NCBI GenBank assembly: GCA_947487765.1 | Contig: CANKXO010000004.1 | Span: 310,001-374,000 of the forward strand | Origin: an uncultured Pseudomonadales bacterium | GTDB lineage: Bacteria > Pseudomonadota > Gammaproteobacteria > Pseudomonadales > Cellvibrionaceae | Direction of reading: 5' to 3' | DNA length: 64,000 bases | In this document: piece after piece, positions 63,919-64,000 of the stretch | Layout: each line of letters opens with the position of its first letter | How positions within the stretch are numbered: the stretch's first letter is position 1 | Translations under genes and position numbers: made by a program | Notes under the pieces: generated by a model | Told to the model about the DNA's origin: nothing | Databases searched by the model: none | The model's input: only the letters and a program-made list of their open reading frames with translations

Positions 63919-64000
63919 ATCATCCTCATTGATAACAATAGTAATTCATCAAGCATAGTAAAACGCTTACCCTAAGGTGGGCAAGAGGCAGGCAGTTTCT

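Noticed and set aside
1-64000. CRISPR array, insertion sequence or prophage
   Set aside because: No regular spaced repeats, transposase or phage structural genes were seen on either strand.

Overview
The window looks like chromosomal DNA of an AT-leaning, probably marine or aquatic gammaproteobacterium. The evidence is the core gene order: ygfB family-pepP-ubiH-ubiI, purE-purK, asmA next to hisB-hisH-hisA, a YeiP-type elongation factor, yejK/ndpA, and an lplT-aas fusion. The genus cannot be named from sequence alone. There are no insertion sequences, prophages, rRNA operons or CRISPR arrays. There is one tRNA, Leu with anticodon CAG.

Layout. 1-3 kb: the 3' end of a secreted ExeM/NucH-type nuclease with a dockerin-like tail, a lipoprotein and a decayed GGDEF gene. 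3-7.6 kb: ubiquinone and peptidase operon. 7.7-10.3 kb: a Cache protein with a degenerate GGDEF, and small membrane proteins. 10.3-14.7 kb: redox and quinone stress. A peroxiredoxin-glutaredoxin fusion is followed by a LysR regulator divergent from doxX, glutathionyl-hydroquinone reductase and pirin, the same gene set as E. coli yhaJ/yqjF/yqjG/yhaK. 14.7-18.9 kb: an animal-type haem peroxidase and a K+ channel with two RCK domains. 19.6-24.7 kb: a four-gene cassette (coiled-coil protein, inner-membrane protein with a longin/roadblock-like segment and OmpA-like domain, Ras-like GTPase, PAS-GGDEF-EAL protein). 25.4-30.1 kb: a second haem peroxidase and a BaeSR-type two-component system with a Spy-like gene. 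30-41 kb: mostly housekeeping (DUF711, purEK, asmA, hisBHA).

41-54 kb is the accessory part. It holds two modules of the same design: one protein with a long Gly/Ala-rich hydrophobic stretch, followed at once by tandem small membrane-protein paralogues. The first (41.2-44.0 kb, minus strand) has four intact paralogues and one broken copy. The second (52.2-54.3 kb, plus strand) has two paralogues. Both fit membrane-targeting toxins with duplicated immunity genes. Between them lie a VIT/vWA protein with a GlyGly-CTERM-like end, a metallo-beta-lactamase-fold protein, AraC, GNAT, SGNH and PspA/YiaAB genes. 54-64 kb: a class C beta-lactamase-like hydrolase, an XRE regulator, the LplT-Aas fusion, NdpA, a secreted unknown, EfpL/YeiP and a sterol-desaturase-family enzyme.

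The two best candidates for undescribed systems are the GTPase/longin-OmpA/c-di-GMP cassette (19.6-24.7 kb) and the paired toxin with immunity-array modules (41.2-44.0 and 52.2-54.3 kb). All functions are inferred from sequence; no database search was run.
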